A stretch of 64,000 nt of DNA from Gaiellasilicea sp033857955 (lineage in GTDB: Bacteria > Actinomycetota > Thermoleophilia > Gaiellales > Gaiellaceae): positions 1-64,000 of the forward strand of contig JAWVCW010000010.1 in the NCBI GenBank assembly GCA_033857955.1, given 5' to 3'. This document shows, piece by piece, positions 9,152-17,337 of the stretch. Within the stretch, counting starts at the first letter, position 1. Every line of letters begins with the position of its first letter. Made by a program: the position numbers and the translations under genes. Under the pieces are notes generated by a model. The model saw only the letters and a program-made list of their open reading frames with translations, did not search any database and was not told the origin of the DNA.

Positions 9152-10848
9152 CTGTCCGTCCCGCCGACTACCCGCCGCCTTTCGCGCCGTCGGACGCGAT
9201 CGCCGCACCGACCGATCCGGCCGACGAGCGGATCGAGGTGGGCGTGCTGATCGTGGGTGCCGGTCCCGCCGGGCTCGCCTGCGCGATCCGGCTCGGCCAG
9301 CTGCTGGAGGGGTCGCCGGAGACTGCCGCCCGCCTCGGCGACGTGCCGGTCGCGGTGGTCGAGAAGGGGAAGGCGCCGGGGTCGCACCTGCTCTCGGGCG
9401 CGGTGGTCAATCCGCGCGCCCTGCGCCGGCTCTTCCGGGGCCGGCTGTCGATGAACGACATGCCGAGCTACGGCGAGGTACATGGCGAGGCTGTCTATCT
9501 GCTGACGAAGGGCGCTGCGCTCCGGATCCCGCCGCCGCCGACGATGCGCAACCACGGCAACTGGGTCGTCTCCGTCTCGCAGCTCGGCCGCTTCCTCGCC
9601 GAGCAGGCGGAGGCCGGAGGCGCGGCGGTGCTGCCCGAGACCGACGCCCAGAAGCTGCTCGTCGCCGACGGTCGCGTGCACGGGATCCGGACCGGCGACA
9701 AGGGCCTCGGCCGCGACGGGAAGCCTCTCTCCACCCACGAGCCGGGCTCGGACATCGTGGCGAAGCTGACGGTCCTCGCCGAGGGTACGCAGGGCCACCT
9801 GACCGGCGCGGCCGTCTCGCGCTTCGGCCTGGAAGGCGAGCAGCCTCAGATCTGGGCGCTCGGCGTCAAGGAGGTCTGGAAGGTGCCCAGGCCGCTCGGG
9901 CACATCGTGCACACGATGGGCTGGCCGCTCCGCAAGAGCGCGAAGTACGGCGAGTTCGGCGGCTCCTTCATCTATCCGATGGGCGACGACATGGTCTCGC
10001 TCGGCTTCGTCGCCGGGCTCGAGTACCGCGACGTCGAATTCTCGGTCCACGACGTGCTGCAGGAGTTCAAGACGCACAAGCTCGTGCGCAAGATCCTGCG
10101 CGACGGTGAGCGGATCGCGTGGGGCGCGAAGACGATCACCGAGGGCGGCTACTACGCACTCCCGAGGAGCTTCCATGCTCCGGGCCTCTTGCTGGCGGGT
10201 GAGAGCGCGGGGCTCGTCAACGTGCCGACTCTGAAGGGGATCCACTACGCGATCGAGTCGGGGATCATGGCTGCCGAGGCGGCCTTCCGCTCGCTCCAGC
10301 GCGGCGAGTCGCCGAGCCGCGTGGGCGCGCTCGATTCCTACGACGAGGAATTGCGGGCGAGCTACGTACTGCAGGACCTGCACGAGGTTCGGAACATGCG
10401 CCAGGTCTTCGACAAGGGCTTCTTTCTGGGTGGGGCGCTCGCGAGCGCGATGACCGTGACGAAGGGAAACCTGCCGCCGAAGGAGTTCCAGATCGAGCCG
10501 AACGCCGACCGGACGCTGATCCGCACCGACCGCGCCAAGAGCTACCCGGCGCCCGACGGCAAGCTGACGTTCGACAAGCTCTCATCCGTCTTCCTGTCGG
10601 GAAACAGAACGCGCGACGACCAGCCGAACCACATCCGGATCCAGCGGCACGTGCCGCTGGACCTCGCGGATCTGTGGGTGAACATGTGCCCGGCGCAGGT
10701 CTACGAGGCCGGCGCCGCCGACGCCGACGGTCTGGTGCACGTCGAGGTGAATCCGTCGAACTGCGTCCAGTGCGGCGCGATCTCCGCCAAGGGTGGCCGC
10801 CTCACTCCGCCCGAGGGCGGCAGCGGGCCCGAGTACACCCTCACCTAG
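9148..10848 (+). CDS. ETF:quinone oxidoreductase (FixC-like) with incomplete Fe-S ligand set
   Basis: 566 residues. The amino-terminal FAD-binding motif is GAGPAGLACAIRLG. The ETF-QO signatures GGSFIYPMGDDMVSLGFVAGL and GLVNVPTLKGIHYAIESG are present. It should oxidise ETF and reduce membrane quinone. The carboxyl-terminal ferredoxin-like domain normally gives four Cys ligands (CPAxVY plus CxxCxxC). Here C514, C539 and C542 are present but the last position is Ile545 (CVQCGAIS), so a standard 4Fe-4S cluster is doubtful. The ATGA overlap with etfA indicates co-expression. The stop overlaps the convergent M48 gene by 8 bases. Confidence 0.9.
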   Translation: MTVRPADYPPPFAPSDAIAAPTDPADERIEVGVLIVGAGPAGLACAIRLGQLLEGSPETAARLGDVPVAVVEKGKAPGSHLLSGAVVNPRALRRLFRGRLSMNDMPSYGEVHGEAVYLLTKGAALRIPPPPTMRNHGNWVVSVSQLGRFLAEQAEAGGAAVLPETDAQKLLVADGRVHGIRTGDKGLGRDGKPLSTHEPGSDIVAKLTVLAEGTQGHLTGAAVSRFGLEGEQPQIWALGVKEVWKVPRPLGHIVHTMGWPLRKSAKYGEFGGSFIYPMGDDMVSLGFVAGLEYRDVEFSVHDVLQEFKTHKLVRKILRDGERIAWGAKTITEGGYYALPRSFHAPGLLLAGESAGLVNVPTLKGIHYAIESGIMAAEAAFRSLQRGESPSRVGALDSYDEELRASYVLQDLHEVRNMRQVFDKGFFLGGALASAMTVTKGNLPPKEFQIEPNADRTLIRTDRAKSYPAPDGKLTFDKLSSVFLSGNRTRDDQPNHIRIQRHVPLDLADLWVNMCPAQVYEAGAADADGLVHVEVNPSNCVQCGAISAKGGRLTPPEGGSGPEYTLT

Positions 10849-12046
10849 ATCGGGCTCTCCAGGCTTCGGCCATCGCGATCCGCTGCTCGACCGAGGGGTG
10901 GCTGTCGAAGAGGAGGTACGACCACTTTGGTGGATCGGGGTCGTTCAACGACTGGATCGTGAACTGCTTGAACAGGTTCTCCGCCGAGGTCGGGTCGTGA
11001 GTGGTCTCGAGCGCTTTCCAGTCGGCCTCCGCCTCCATGTGGCGCGAGATCAGGTTGTAGACCGGCAGCGAGAGCAGGTCGAGCACGACGATCACGAGCA
11101 GCGAGAGCGGCACTGCCGCCGGGTTTCCCATGCCGCCGCGCCGCCGCGTCGCAACCGCGATCAGCCACGCGCCCGGGAGCGCGAAGAGCGCGTACCACTC
11201 GATCCCCTCGATCAGGTGGCCGCTCGAGTGATGCCCGAGCTCATGCGCCAGCACGGTCTTCACCTCGTCGTCGCTGAAGCTGCCGTCGAGGAGCGTGTTC
11301 CAGAAGACGATCCGCTTACTCGGCCCGAAGCCGACCGCGTAGGCGTTCGGCGCGCTCGTGAAGTCCGTGACGTCCTCGACCTTGAGCGGCACCGGCTCGA
11401 TCCCCTGCTTCGCCGCGTACTCCCGTCCGGCCTCGATCAGGTCGGTGCGGCGAAGCGGCTCGGTGGGTGTCAGATACGGGTAGATGAAGCCGAACAGCGT
11501 CGCGAGCCCGACGAAGAACGGAGCTGCTCCGAGCCACCAGCGACGGGGGAACGCCCCCGCGAGCGCCATCACGACGACGAGCGCGAAAGAGATGAACAGG
11601 AACTCGGCGCCGAGCTGGAACCAGTTCGCGAAGAGGGTCTCGAGATAGCCGCTGTCGGTCTGGTCGTAGCGGCGGTCCCACCAGACTTCCGCGAGCCGGA
11701 ACGGCACCTGCGAGAGCCAGACGAGCGCGAGCCCGATCATCCCGAGCAGCATTCCCGTTCCGATCCGGCCGGCAGCCGACTCCTTGGCAAAGCGGACGCC
11801 GTGCTTCGCGTAGAGGACCAGAACGCCGAGGAGGACGAGTTGCGAGAAGACGAACTCGATCCGGAAGAAGCGTTCGTAGTGCCCAGCGCGTTCGAGGATC
11901 TGCGGCGAGATTCCGTCGAGCCGGACGCCGGGTAGGGACAGGTTCGCCGGCACGACGCTGTCCCAGAGCGACCACGCGGCCGCGGCCCAGATGCCTGCGA
12001 GGACGAGGAAGAGGGCGACGCGGAGCGCCGGGCTCCGCGTGCTCAG
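10841..12046 (-). CDS. M48 (Ste24/HtpX-like) membrane metallopeptidase, probable CTG start
   Basis: 401 residues from CTG at 12046, or 370 from the first conventional start (GTG, 11953). The zinc motif is HELGHHSSGH, with several membrane helices and a later EAEADWKALE segment matching the third-ligand region of M48 peptidases. Between the in-frame upstream stop and the GTG, the frame encodes a clear helix (LRVALFLVLAGIWAAAAW), yet it contains no ATG, GTG or TTG. A CTG overlaps the TGA of the upstream DUF4389 gene, preceded by GGGGCGG. CTG initiation is inferred. It follows the DUF4389 gene as an operon. Confidence 0.82.
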   Translation of the reverse strand: MSTRSPALRVALFLVLAGIWAAAAWSLWDSVVPANLSLPGVRLDGISPQILERAGHYERFFRIEFVFSQLVLLGVLVLYAKHGVRFAKESAAGRIGTGMLLGMIGLALVWLSQVPFRLAEVWWDRRYDQTDSGYLETLFANWFQLGAEFLFISFALVVVMALAGAFPRRWWLGAAPFFVGLATLFGFIYPYLTPTEPLRRTDLIEAGREYAAKQGIEPVPLKVEDVTDFTSAPNAYAVGFGPSKRIVFWNTLLDGSFSDDEVKTVLAHELGHHSSGHLIEGIEWYALFALPGAWLIAVATRRRGGMGNPAAVPLSLLVIVVLDLLSLPVYNLISRHMEAEADWKALETTHDPTSAENLFKQFTIQSLNDPDPPKWSYLLFDSHPSVEQRIAMAEAWRARSR

Positions 12047-13326
12047 ATCGCCGCCCCGAGTGGTTCTTGCTCAGGCGCCCATTCCGGCTCGGGCTCCGGT
12101 GGCGGTTGCAGCGCGGGGCTGGAGTACGGATAACGGTCACTCAGGACGAACCAGTACGCGTCTGTCTGCGCGTGGTAGCGGACCGCCACCGCGCCCAGGT
12201 TGCGCAAGCCGGTCGGCATCCGCCCGGTGATGAGTGCGGCAAACCAGCCGAGGAACCCCGCGACGAAGAGCGCGCCGCCCAGCGCGCCTGCAACGAGGAA
12301 CGCCGGCACGGCAAGGAACGTGCGGAAGAGCGTGATCCACCGGTTCTGCCGCTCGGCCGGCGCAATCGTGACGTCGACGGGATAGCCCGGCGCCCCGGCG
12401 AAGCCGGGGAACGGGTTCGCGACGAGAAACAGGAACGCGGTCAGGTGGACCGTGTAGTGGATGTACGCGGCGAGGAAGCGGTGCAGCGGCTCGGCAGACC
12501 GGCCCCGCACGAGGGCGACGAACCAGTTCACGATCGCCGCGAGGATCGCTGCGGTGCTCCAGAGCGCCAGCCAGACGAAGTGCGGGAGCGCGAGCAGGAG
12601 CCGGAAGAGGACCGTGAGGCGAGAGCGGCGGCCGTCGTCGTCGAGCTCGAGGCGGACCGGATGCGGCGGCAGGCTCCAGGCCGGGCCGAGCTCGTTCGGG
12701 TCGGAGTTCGGATACCGGTCGGTGAGCAGGAGCGTGTACGCGTAGGTCTGTGCGGTGTAGCCGAGGCCGTAGGCGCCGAGGTCGCGCAGGCCGTTCGGCA
12801 TGCGGCCGCGTGCGATCGACGCGAACCAGCCGAGAAACGCGCAGACGGCCGCGACGCCCCCGACCCCGGTCGAGGTGATGAACCTGCCACCCTCCTCGCG
12901 CGACGCCGCCGAGCCTCCGCCTCCCCCGGATCCGAGTGTTGAGGCCAGGATCAGGGCGGGAATGGCGAGCAGAAGGCGAACCGCGATCGTCCCGCGCGAC
13001 TGGGCCTGGGGCGGGGGAATCTGGACGTCGACCGGGTAGCCGGGCGAACCCGTGAAGCCCGGATAGGGGTTCGCGGCGATCGCGAGATAGGCGCCGACGT
13101 GGGTCGCGTAACGGACGTACATCGCGAAGAAGTCGTGCAGGCCATCCGGAAGCTGCCCGCGCACAAGCGCGATCACCCAGCCGATGAAGCCGACGATGAC
13201 GACCGCGAAGGTCCAGAGCGCGAGCCAGATCAGGTGCGGGATCGCGAGCAGCAGCCGGAAGAAGACCGTCAGCCGCGAGCGAAGGAGGTCGTCGTCGACA
13301 GTGATCCGTACCGGATGGTCGTCCAC
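12043..13326 (-). CDS. Duplicated DUF4389 membrane protein
   Basis: 427 residues built from two DUF4389-like halves (about 1-205 and 215-415). Each begins RSRLTVxFRLLLAxPHxxWLALW and has a second shorter segment (RLLLAIPALIL; LFRTFLAVPAFLV), giving a fourfold periodicity. Each half ends with a tyrosine/proline motif around DRYPxS. Multiple membrane helices are evident. The function of the family is unknown. The GTG at 13326 has a TAGACT box 7 bases upstream, so it is probably leaderless. It is divergent from the ammonia-lyase with 23 bases between starts and co-transcribed with the M48 peptidase. Confidence 0.8.
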   Translation of the reverse strand: MDDHPVRITVDDDLLRSRLTVFFRLLLAIPHLIWLALWTFAVVIVGFIGWVIALVRGQLPDGLHDFFAMYVRYATHVGAYLAIAANPYPGFTGSPGYPVDVQIPPPQAQSRGTIAVRLLLAIPALILASTLGSGGGGGSAASREEGGRFITSTGVGGVAAVCAFLGWFASIARGRMPNGLRDLGAYGLGYTAQTYAYTLLLTDRYPNSDPNELGPAWSLPPHPVRLELDDDGRRSRLTVLFRLLLALPHFVWLALWSTAAILAAIVNWFVALVRGRSAEPLHRFLAAYIHYTVHLTAFLFLVANPFPGFAGAPGYPVDVTIAPAERQNRWITLFRTFLAVPAFLVAGALGGALFVAGFLGWFAALITGRMPTGLRNLGAVAVRYHAQTDAYWFVLSDRYPYSSPALQPPPEPEPEWAPEQEPLGAAI

Positions 13327-13333
13327 GGCCCGC

Positions 13334-13343
13334 AGTCTACGAT
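13334..13343. promoter_or_regulatory. Interlocked divergent -10 boxes
   Basis: On the minus strand TAGACT (13339-13334) lies 7 bases from the GTG at 13326. On the plus strand TACGAT (13338-13343) lies 6 bases from the ATG at 13350. The two boxes share two bases, so the two polymerases cannot bind at the same time. Confidence 0.55.
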
Positions 13344-13349
13344 GCCTCG

Positions 13350-14288
13350 ATGCCGGTGACCCGCGACGACGTGCTCGCTGCGGCGGAGCGGATCCGCGGC
13401 CGCGTCCACCGGACGCCGACGTTCAGCTCGCGCACGCTGTCACAGATGCTGGGCGACCAGGTCTGGCTGAAGGCGGAGCTCTTCCAGAAGACCGGCTCGT
13501 TCAAGGCGCGCGGAGTGCTCAACAAGCTCGGCTCGCTGAGCCCGGAGGAGAAGGCGCGCGGCGTGATCGGGATCTCGGCCGGGAACCATGCGCAGGCGCT
13601 CGCCTGGGGAGCGGCCGCCGAACGAATCGACTGCCTGGTCGTGATGTACGCGAGCGCCAGCGCGGCCAAGGTCGCAGCGACGCGCGCGTACGGCGCCGCC
13701 GTTGACCTCGAGGCAGCCGACGCCGTCGAGGCATTCGAGCGGCTCGACGACCACATCCGGCAGACGGGGCGGACGCTCGTGCATCCGTTCGACGATCCGC
13801 TCGTGATCGCCGGACAGGGGACGCTCGCGCTCGAGCTGCTCGAGGACGCGCCCGAGGTGGAGACGATCGTCGTCCCCGTCGGCGGCGGCGGGCTCGTCGC
13901 AGGCATCGCCGCGGCGGCGCCCGACCGGCGCGTTCTGGCGGTCGAGCCGGACCGCTCGACCGCCGTGCACGACGCGTTCGCGGCCGGCCGCTCCGTTCCG
14001 GTCGTCCCGGACTCGATCGCCGACGGACTCTCGGCTCCCTTTGCGGGCGAGGTCGCGCTCGGCGTCCTGCAGGCCAACGGCGTCGAGAGCGTGCTGGTCT
14101 CCGAGGAGGAGATCGAGGACGCATTTCGCTTCCTCTACGCCCGGGCGAAGCTCGCGTGCGAGCCGGCCGCCGCGGTCGGTGTAGCGGCGATCCTGACGGG
14201 CAAGGCAGGGGATGGTCCACTCGCCGCTGTTGTCTCTGGAGGCAACGTAGCCGCCGAAACCGCCTCTGCTATTCTGGCTCGGCAATGA
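13350..14288 (+). CDS. PLP-dependent threonine/serine ammonia-lyase-like enzyme
   Basis: 312 residues. The PLP lysine motif is KTGSFKARG, the phosphate-binding loop GGGGL sits in VPVGGGGLVAGIA, and the carboxyl-terminal SGGN is present. There is no ACT regulatory domain, so it resembles the short catabolic threonine dehydratase or serine racemase group; sequence alone cannot choose between them. The closest relative in the window is the longer enzyme at 52187. The ATG is supported by the leaderless box. The gene ends ATGA with rpmE starting inside its stop. Confidence 0.85.
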   Translation: MPVTRDDVLAAAERIRGRVHRTPTFSSRTLSQMLGDQVWLKAELFQKTGSFKARGVLNKLGSLSPEEKARGVIGISAGNHAQALAWGAAAERIDCLVVMYASASAAKVAATRAYGAAVDLEAADAVEAFERLDDHIRQTGRTLVHPFDDPLVIAGQGTLALELLEDAPEVETIVVPVGGGGLVAGIAAAAPDRRVLAVEPDRSTAVHDAFAAGRSVPVVPDSIADGLSAPFAGEVALGVLQANGVESVLVSEEEIEDAFRFLYARAKLACEPAAAVGVAAILTGKAGDGPLAAVVSGGNVAAETASAILARQ

Positions 14289-14503
14289 AGACTGGAATCC
14301 ATCCCGAGTACGTATCCACGCACGTCCGCTGCTCCTGCGGCGCCGAGTTCGAGACCCGTTCGACGCAGCCGGAGATTCACGTCGACGTCTGCTCGGCCTG
14401 CCATCCGTTCTACACGGGCAAGCAGAAGCTGATGGACGCCGGCGGCCGAGTCGAGCGCTTCCAGCGTCGGCTGGAGAAGGCCGGCGGCTCCCGCCGCGGC
14501 TAG
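14285..14503 (+). CDS. rpmE: 50S ribosomal protein L31
   Basis: 72 residues. MKTGIHPEY is the normal L31 amino terminus. The zinc-binding form is present, with CSC near residue 17 and CSACHPFYTG near residue 37. The ATG overlaps the stop of the ammonia-lyase gene; a TATTCT box 9 bases upstream may give it its own start inside that gene. It opens the conserved rpmE-DUF1385-prfA-prmC block. Confidence 0.96.
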   Translation: MKTGIHPEYVSTHVRCSCGAEFETRSTQPEIHVDVCSACHPFYTGKQKLMDAGGRVERFQRRLEKAGGSRRG

Positions 14504-14509
14504 CAGACC

Positions 14510-15424
14510 TTGAAGAACATCGGGGGACAGGCTGTCCTGGAGGGCGTGATGATGCGCAGCCCTTCGAATTGGGCTGTCGCGGTCCGCAAGCCGGACGGGC
14601 AGATCGCGCAGGTCGTCACGGCCATCAGTTCGCCCATGGCGCGCAACCGGATCTTCCGGCTGCCTGTGATCCGCGGCGTCATCGCGCTCGGAGAATCGCT
14701 TGCGATCGGCTTCCGGGCGCTCGCGATCTCCGCGAACTACGCGGCCCAGGATCCGGATGCGAAGGAAGGAGAGGTGCAGACCGAGATCTCGCGCGGCCAG
14801 ATCCTCTTCTCGTTCGCGATCGCGATCGGATTTGCCCTGATGCTCTTCAAGGTGACGCCAGCTCTGATCACGAGCTGGCTGCCGATCGACACGACAGGCG
14901 CCTTCGTGATCATCGAGGGCGTGATCCGCGTCTCGATCTTCCTCATCTATCTGCTCCTGATCTCGCTTCTGCCCGACCTGCGGCGCGTCTTCCAGTACCA
15001 CGCCGCCGAGCACAAGGCGATCAATGCCTACGAAGCGGGTGACGAGCTCACGCCGGAGAACGTGCAAACCTTCAGTTTGATCCACCCGCGTTGCGGAACA
15101 GCGTTTTTGCTCTGGGTGATGGTGATCGGGATCTTCGTCTTCGCCTTCGTCGGCCAGCCGGCGTGGTACTACCTGATCCTGAGCCGGATCCTGCTCCTGC
15201 CGGTGATCGCGGGCCTCGCGTACGAGCTGATCCGGTTCGCCGGCAAGAACCAGCAGAACAGGATCCTGATGATGCTCCTCGCGCCCGGCCTCTGGCTCCA
15301 GCGGCTGACGACGCGGCAGCCCTCGCTCGACCAGATCGAAGTCTCGATCCGTGCGCTCCAGGAGGTGCTCCGCCGTGAGGGCGGGATCACCCCGGAGGAG
15401 CGCAAGGTCGAGGTCATGGCCTAG
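14510..15424 (+). CDS. DUF1385 (YqhQ-like) membrane protein
   Basis: 304 residues from a TTG start 7 bases after the rpmE stop. It begins GGQAVLEGVMMRSPSNWAVA, the DUF1385 signature, and continues with YHAAEHKAINAYE and HPRCGTAFLL, which are also diagnostic. Several hydrophobic helices lie around residues 100-150 and 195-245. The function is unknown. The position between rpmE and prfA is conserved in many Gram-positive genomes. Confidence 0.9.
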   Translation: MKNIGGQAVLEGVMMRSPSNWAVAVRKPDGQIAQVVTAISSPMARNRIFRLPVIRGVIALGESLAIGFRALAISANYAAQDPDAKEGEVQTEISRGQILFSFAIAIGFALMLFKVTPALITSWLPIDTTGAFVIIEGVIRVSIFLIYLLLISLLPDLRRVFQYHAAEHKAINAYEAGDELTPENVQTFSLIHPRCGTAFLLWVMVIGIFVFAFVGQPAWYYLILSRILLLPVIAGLAYELIRFAGKNQQNRILMMLLAPGLWLQRLTTRQPSLDQIEVSIRALQEVLRREGGITPEERKVEVMA

Positions 15425-15870
15425 TGCCGCGAATTCAGCGCGAAGCGTCTGTCGCGTGGGAGGGATCCCTCTCGCGCGGCGCTGGGGTGGCGAAGGCAGG
15501 GACGGGAGCGTTCGAGCTCCCGATCGACCTGCCCTCGCGGATCGCCGACAAGCCTGGGAGGACCAGCCCGGAGGAGCTCCTGGCGGCCGCGCACGCCGGC
15601 TGCTATTCGACGTCTCTCGCTGGCGAGATCGCGCGAGCAGGCGGAACCGTCGAGCGCCTGAACGTCGCGTGCACCGTGACTCTGGACGAGGTCGGAGACA
15701 AGGGGCACCTGATCGTGTCCTCGGAGCTCGACGTGCGGGCGCGAGCCGAGGGGATCGATGCGGCGGGGCTGGAGCGCGCCGTTCAGGCCGCCGACGAGGG
15801 CTGCACCTTCTCCGCGCTCATTCGGGCGAGCGCTTCCGTTAGCGTTCGAGCTGAACTCGAGTCGAACTAG
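15424..15870 (+). CDS. OsmC-family peroxiredoxin, copy 1
   Basis: 148 residues, GTG start overlapping the previous stop by one base. OsmC-type hydroperoxide reductases use two conserved cysteines; both are seen here, in AAAHAGCYSTSLAGE (about residue 60) and DEGCTFS (about residue 125). Tandem with a second copy 11 bases downstream. Likely detoxifies organic hydroperoxides with a thiol reductant in the cytoplasm. Confidence 0.88.
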   Translation: MPRIQREASVAWEGSLSRGAGVAKAGTGAFELPIDLPSRIADKPGRTSPEELLAAAHAGCYSTSLAGEIARAGGTVERLNVACTVTLDEVGDKGHLIVSSELDVRARAEGIDAAGLERAVQAADEGCTFSALIRASASVSVRAELESN

Positions 15871-15881
15871 GAGGAGCGAGC

Positions 15882-16319
15882 ATGGCTGCTGAGCGCCGGG
15901 CATCGGTGACGTGGAACGGCGACCTGATGAGCGGGTCGGGGACGATCGACGAGGTCGGCTCCGGGGCCTTCGGGCAGCTCGACGTGAGCTGGCCGGCTCG
16001 TTCGGAGGAGGCGTCGGGCGGGAAGACGAGCCCGGAGGAGCTGATCGCCGCCGCGCACGCTTCCTGCTTCTCGATGGCGCTCTCGGGCGGACTGGCAAAG
16101 GCGGGCAACCCGCCGGAGCAGCTTCGGACCTCCGCAGCGGTCACCTTCGTCCCGGGCACCGGGATCACGAAGATCGCGCTGACAGTGCGCGGGCGCGTTC
16201 CCGGCCTCGACGCAGGCGGCTTCCGCGAGGCGGCCGAGGCGGCGAAGAAGGGCTGCCCGGTCTCGCAGGCGCTGGCCGGCGTCCCGGAGATCACGCTCGA
16301 CGCCGACCTCGACGCGTAG
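15882..16319 (+). CDS. OsmC-family peroxiredoxin, copy 2
   Basis: 145 residues, preceded by a strong TAGGAGG ribosome site. The cysteines lie in AAAHASCFSMALSGG and KKGCPVSQALAG. Clearly homologous to copy 1 along its length (WNGDLMSGSG versus WEGSLSRGAG), so a tandem duplication that has diverged. The convergent RAYT reading frame runs antisense through the whole gene. Confidence 0.9.
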   Translation: MAAERRASVTWNGDLMSGSGTIDEVGSGAFGQLDVSWPARSEEASGGKTSPEELIAAAHASCFSMALSGGLAKAGNPPEQLRTSAAVTFVPGTGITKIALTVRGRVPGLDAGGFREAAEAAKKGCPVSQALAGVPEITLDADLDA

Positions 16320-16747
16320 CGGCTCCAGCTCCACGGCCAGTCGACAACGCGTTCGCAGAGCCCGGCGCGGACCGGGTTCGTCAGCACGTATTCACAGCTC
16401 GCGCGCAGGTGCTCGTCGTCCCGCACCTGCCAGAGCGCGAAGCGGTCACCCCAGAGGTGGCCGCTCCGCGTGTACTTCGCGTTGAAGTCCTCCGCGTAGA
16501 CGCCGTTCACTCGGTGGAGCGCGCGCGAGAGGTGATCGCGCACGCTCTGGACGACGAGGTGGTAGTGGTTCGGCATCAGGCAGAGAGCGTGGACGTGCAG
16601 GCCGCGCCGCTCGACCGCCTGCCACAGCTGGGTCAGGAAGCGGCGGCCGTCGTCCCGGTCGAGGTAGACAGCGCGACGCTCGACACCGCGCGTGGTCGCG
16701 TGCCAGACGCCGTAATCAGGAAACGTGGAGCGGGGCAGCCGGCCCAT
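16320..16747 (-). CDS. REP-associated tyrosine transposase (RAYT, Y1_Tnp)
   Basis: About 143 residues of real homology from the ATG at 16747. The HUH metal motif is HALCLMPNHYHLVVQ; the catalytic Tyr candidate is in CEYVLTNPVRAGL; the family end motif WPWSWSRY sits at the limit given here. RAYTs are single-copy, domesticated transposase relatives linked to REP palindromes. No stop occurs at the expected end: the frame runs on to 15839, antisense through osmC copy 2. The true carboxyl end is therefore uncertain, and the gene may be truncated or fused to antisense sequence. A perfect palindrome lies 90 bases upstream. Confidence 0.8.
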
Positions 16748-16836
16748 GCCCCCAAGCTAGAGGCGGAAGACGGCGAGCGAGGCCGTGTGGACACATTGGC
16801 ACACAAGATTCACAGTCAGACATGTCTCTCCGAGCC

Positions 16837-16861
16837 ACGTCCGGGGACAGTCCCCGGACGT
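16837..16861. repeat. Perfect REP-type palindrome beside RAYT
   Basis: 12-base arms ACGTCCGGGGAC and GTCCCCGGACGT around a single A. It sits just upstream of the RAYT start and just past the end of the GNAT gene, the usual place for a cognate REP. The core GGGGACAGtCCCC matches the repeats at 6310-6352 (GGGGACAGaCCCC). Confidence 0.75.
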
Positions 16862-16872
16862 GTTCGCTGCGG

Positions 16873-17337
16873 TCACGTCTCTTCAGGCCGGGGGTCGGTG
16901 AGGTCGAGCAGGAGCCCCCACTCGTCGCTCCCGTCGGGGTCGTCGTGCACGCGCTCGCCGACCACGCGGGCACCGTGGCGCTCGTACAGCCGGTGCGCGT
17001 CGGCGAAACGCTTGTCCGACCAGATCTCGAGCCGCGGGTGGCCGCAGCGGCGCGCCTCGGCCGCGACGGCCGTCAGGAGCGCCGACCCCGTGCCGCTCCC
17101 GCGCGCCTCCCGGAGCACGTAGAGCCGCTCCAGCGATCCGTGGCCGGTCAGCCCCGCCGTCCCGACGATCCGTCCGTCGCTCTCGGCCACGAAGAACGCC
17201 GCGTACGACGCCTCCACGTCTCGAAGGTCGGCGTGATAGCCCTCCTCGTCCCACGTGAAGCCGTATTCGCCGTAGACGGCGCGGACGACGGCCGCAGCGG
17301 CGGGCGAGTCGCTCGCGACTGCCCGACGGACTCTCAT
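16873..17337 (-). CDS. GNAT N-acetyltransferase
   Basis: 154 residues. It begins MRVRRAVASDSPA, a usual GNAT start. The acetyl-CoA loop is REARGSGTGSALL (R/Q-x-x-G-x-G/A type), followed by LYERHGARVVGE, the family's conserved last strand-helix. Substrate unknown. The ATGA overlap with the DUF5995 stop makes a two-gene operon. Confidence 0.88.
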   Translation of the reverse strand: MRVRRAVASDSPAAAAVVRAVYGEYGFTWDEEGYHADLRDVEASYAAFFVAESDGRIVGTAGLTGHGSLERLYVLREARGSGTGSALLTAVAAEARRCGHPRLEIWSDKRFADAHRLYERHGARVVGERVHDDPDGSDEWGLLLDLTDPRPEET

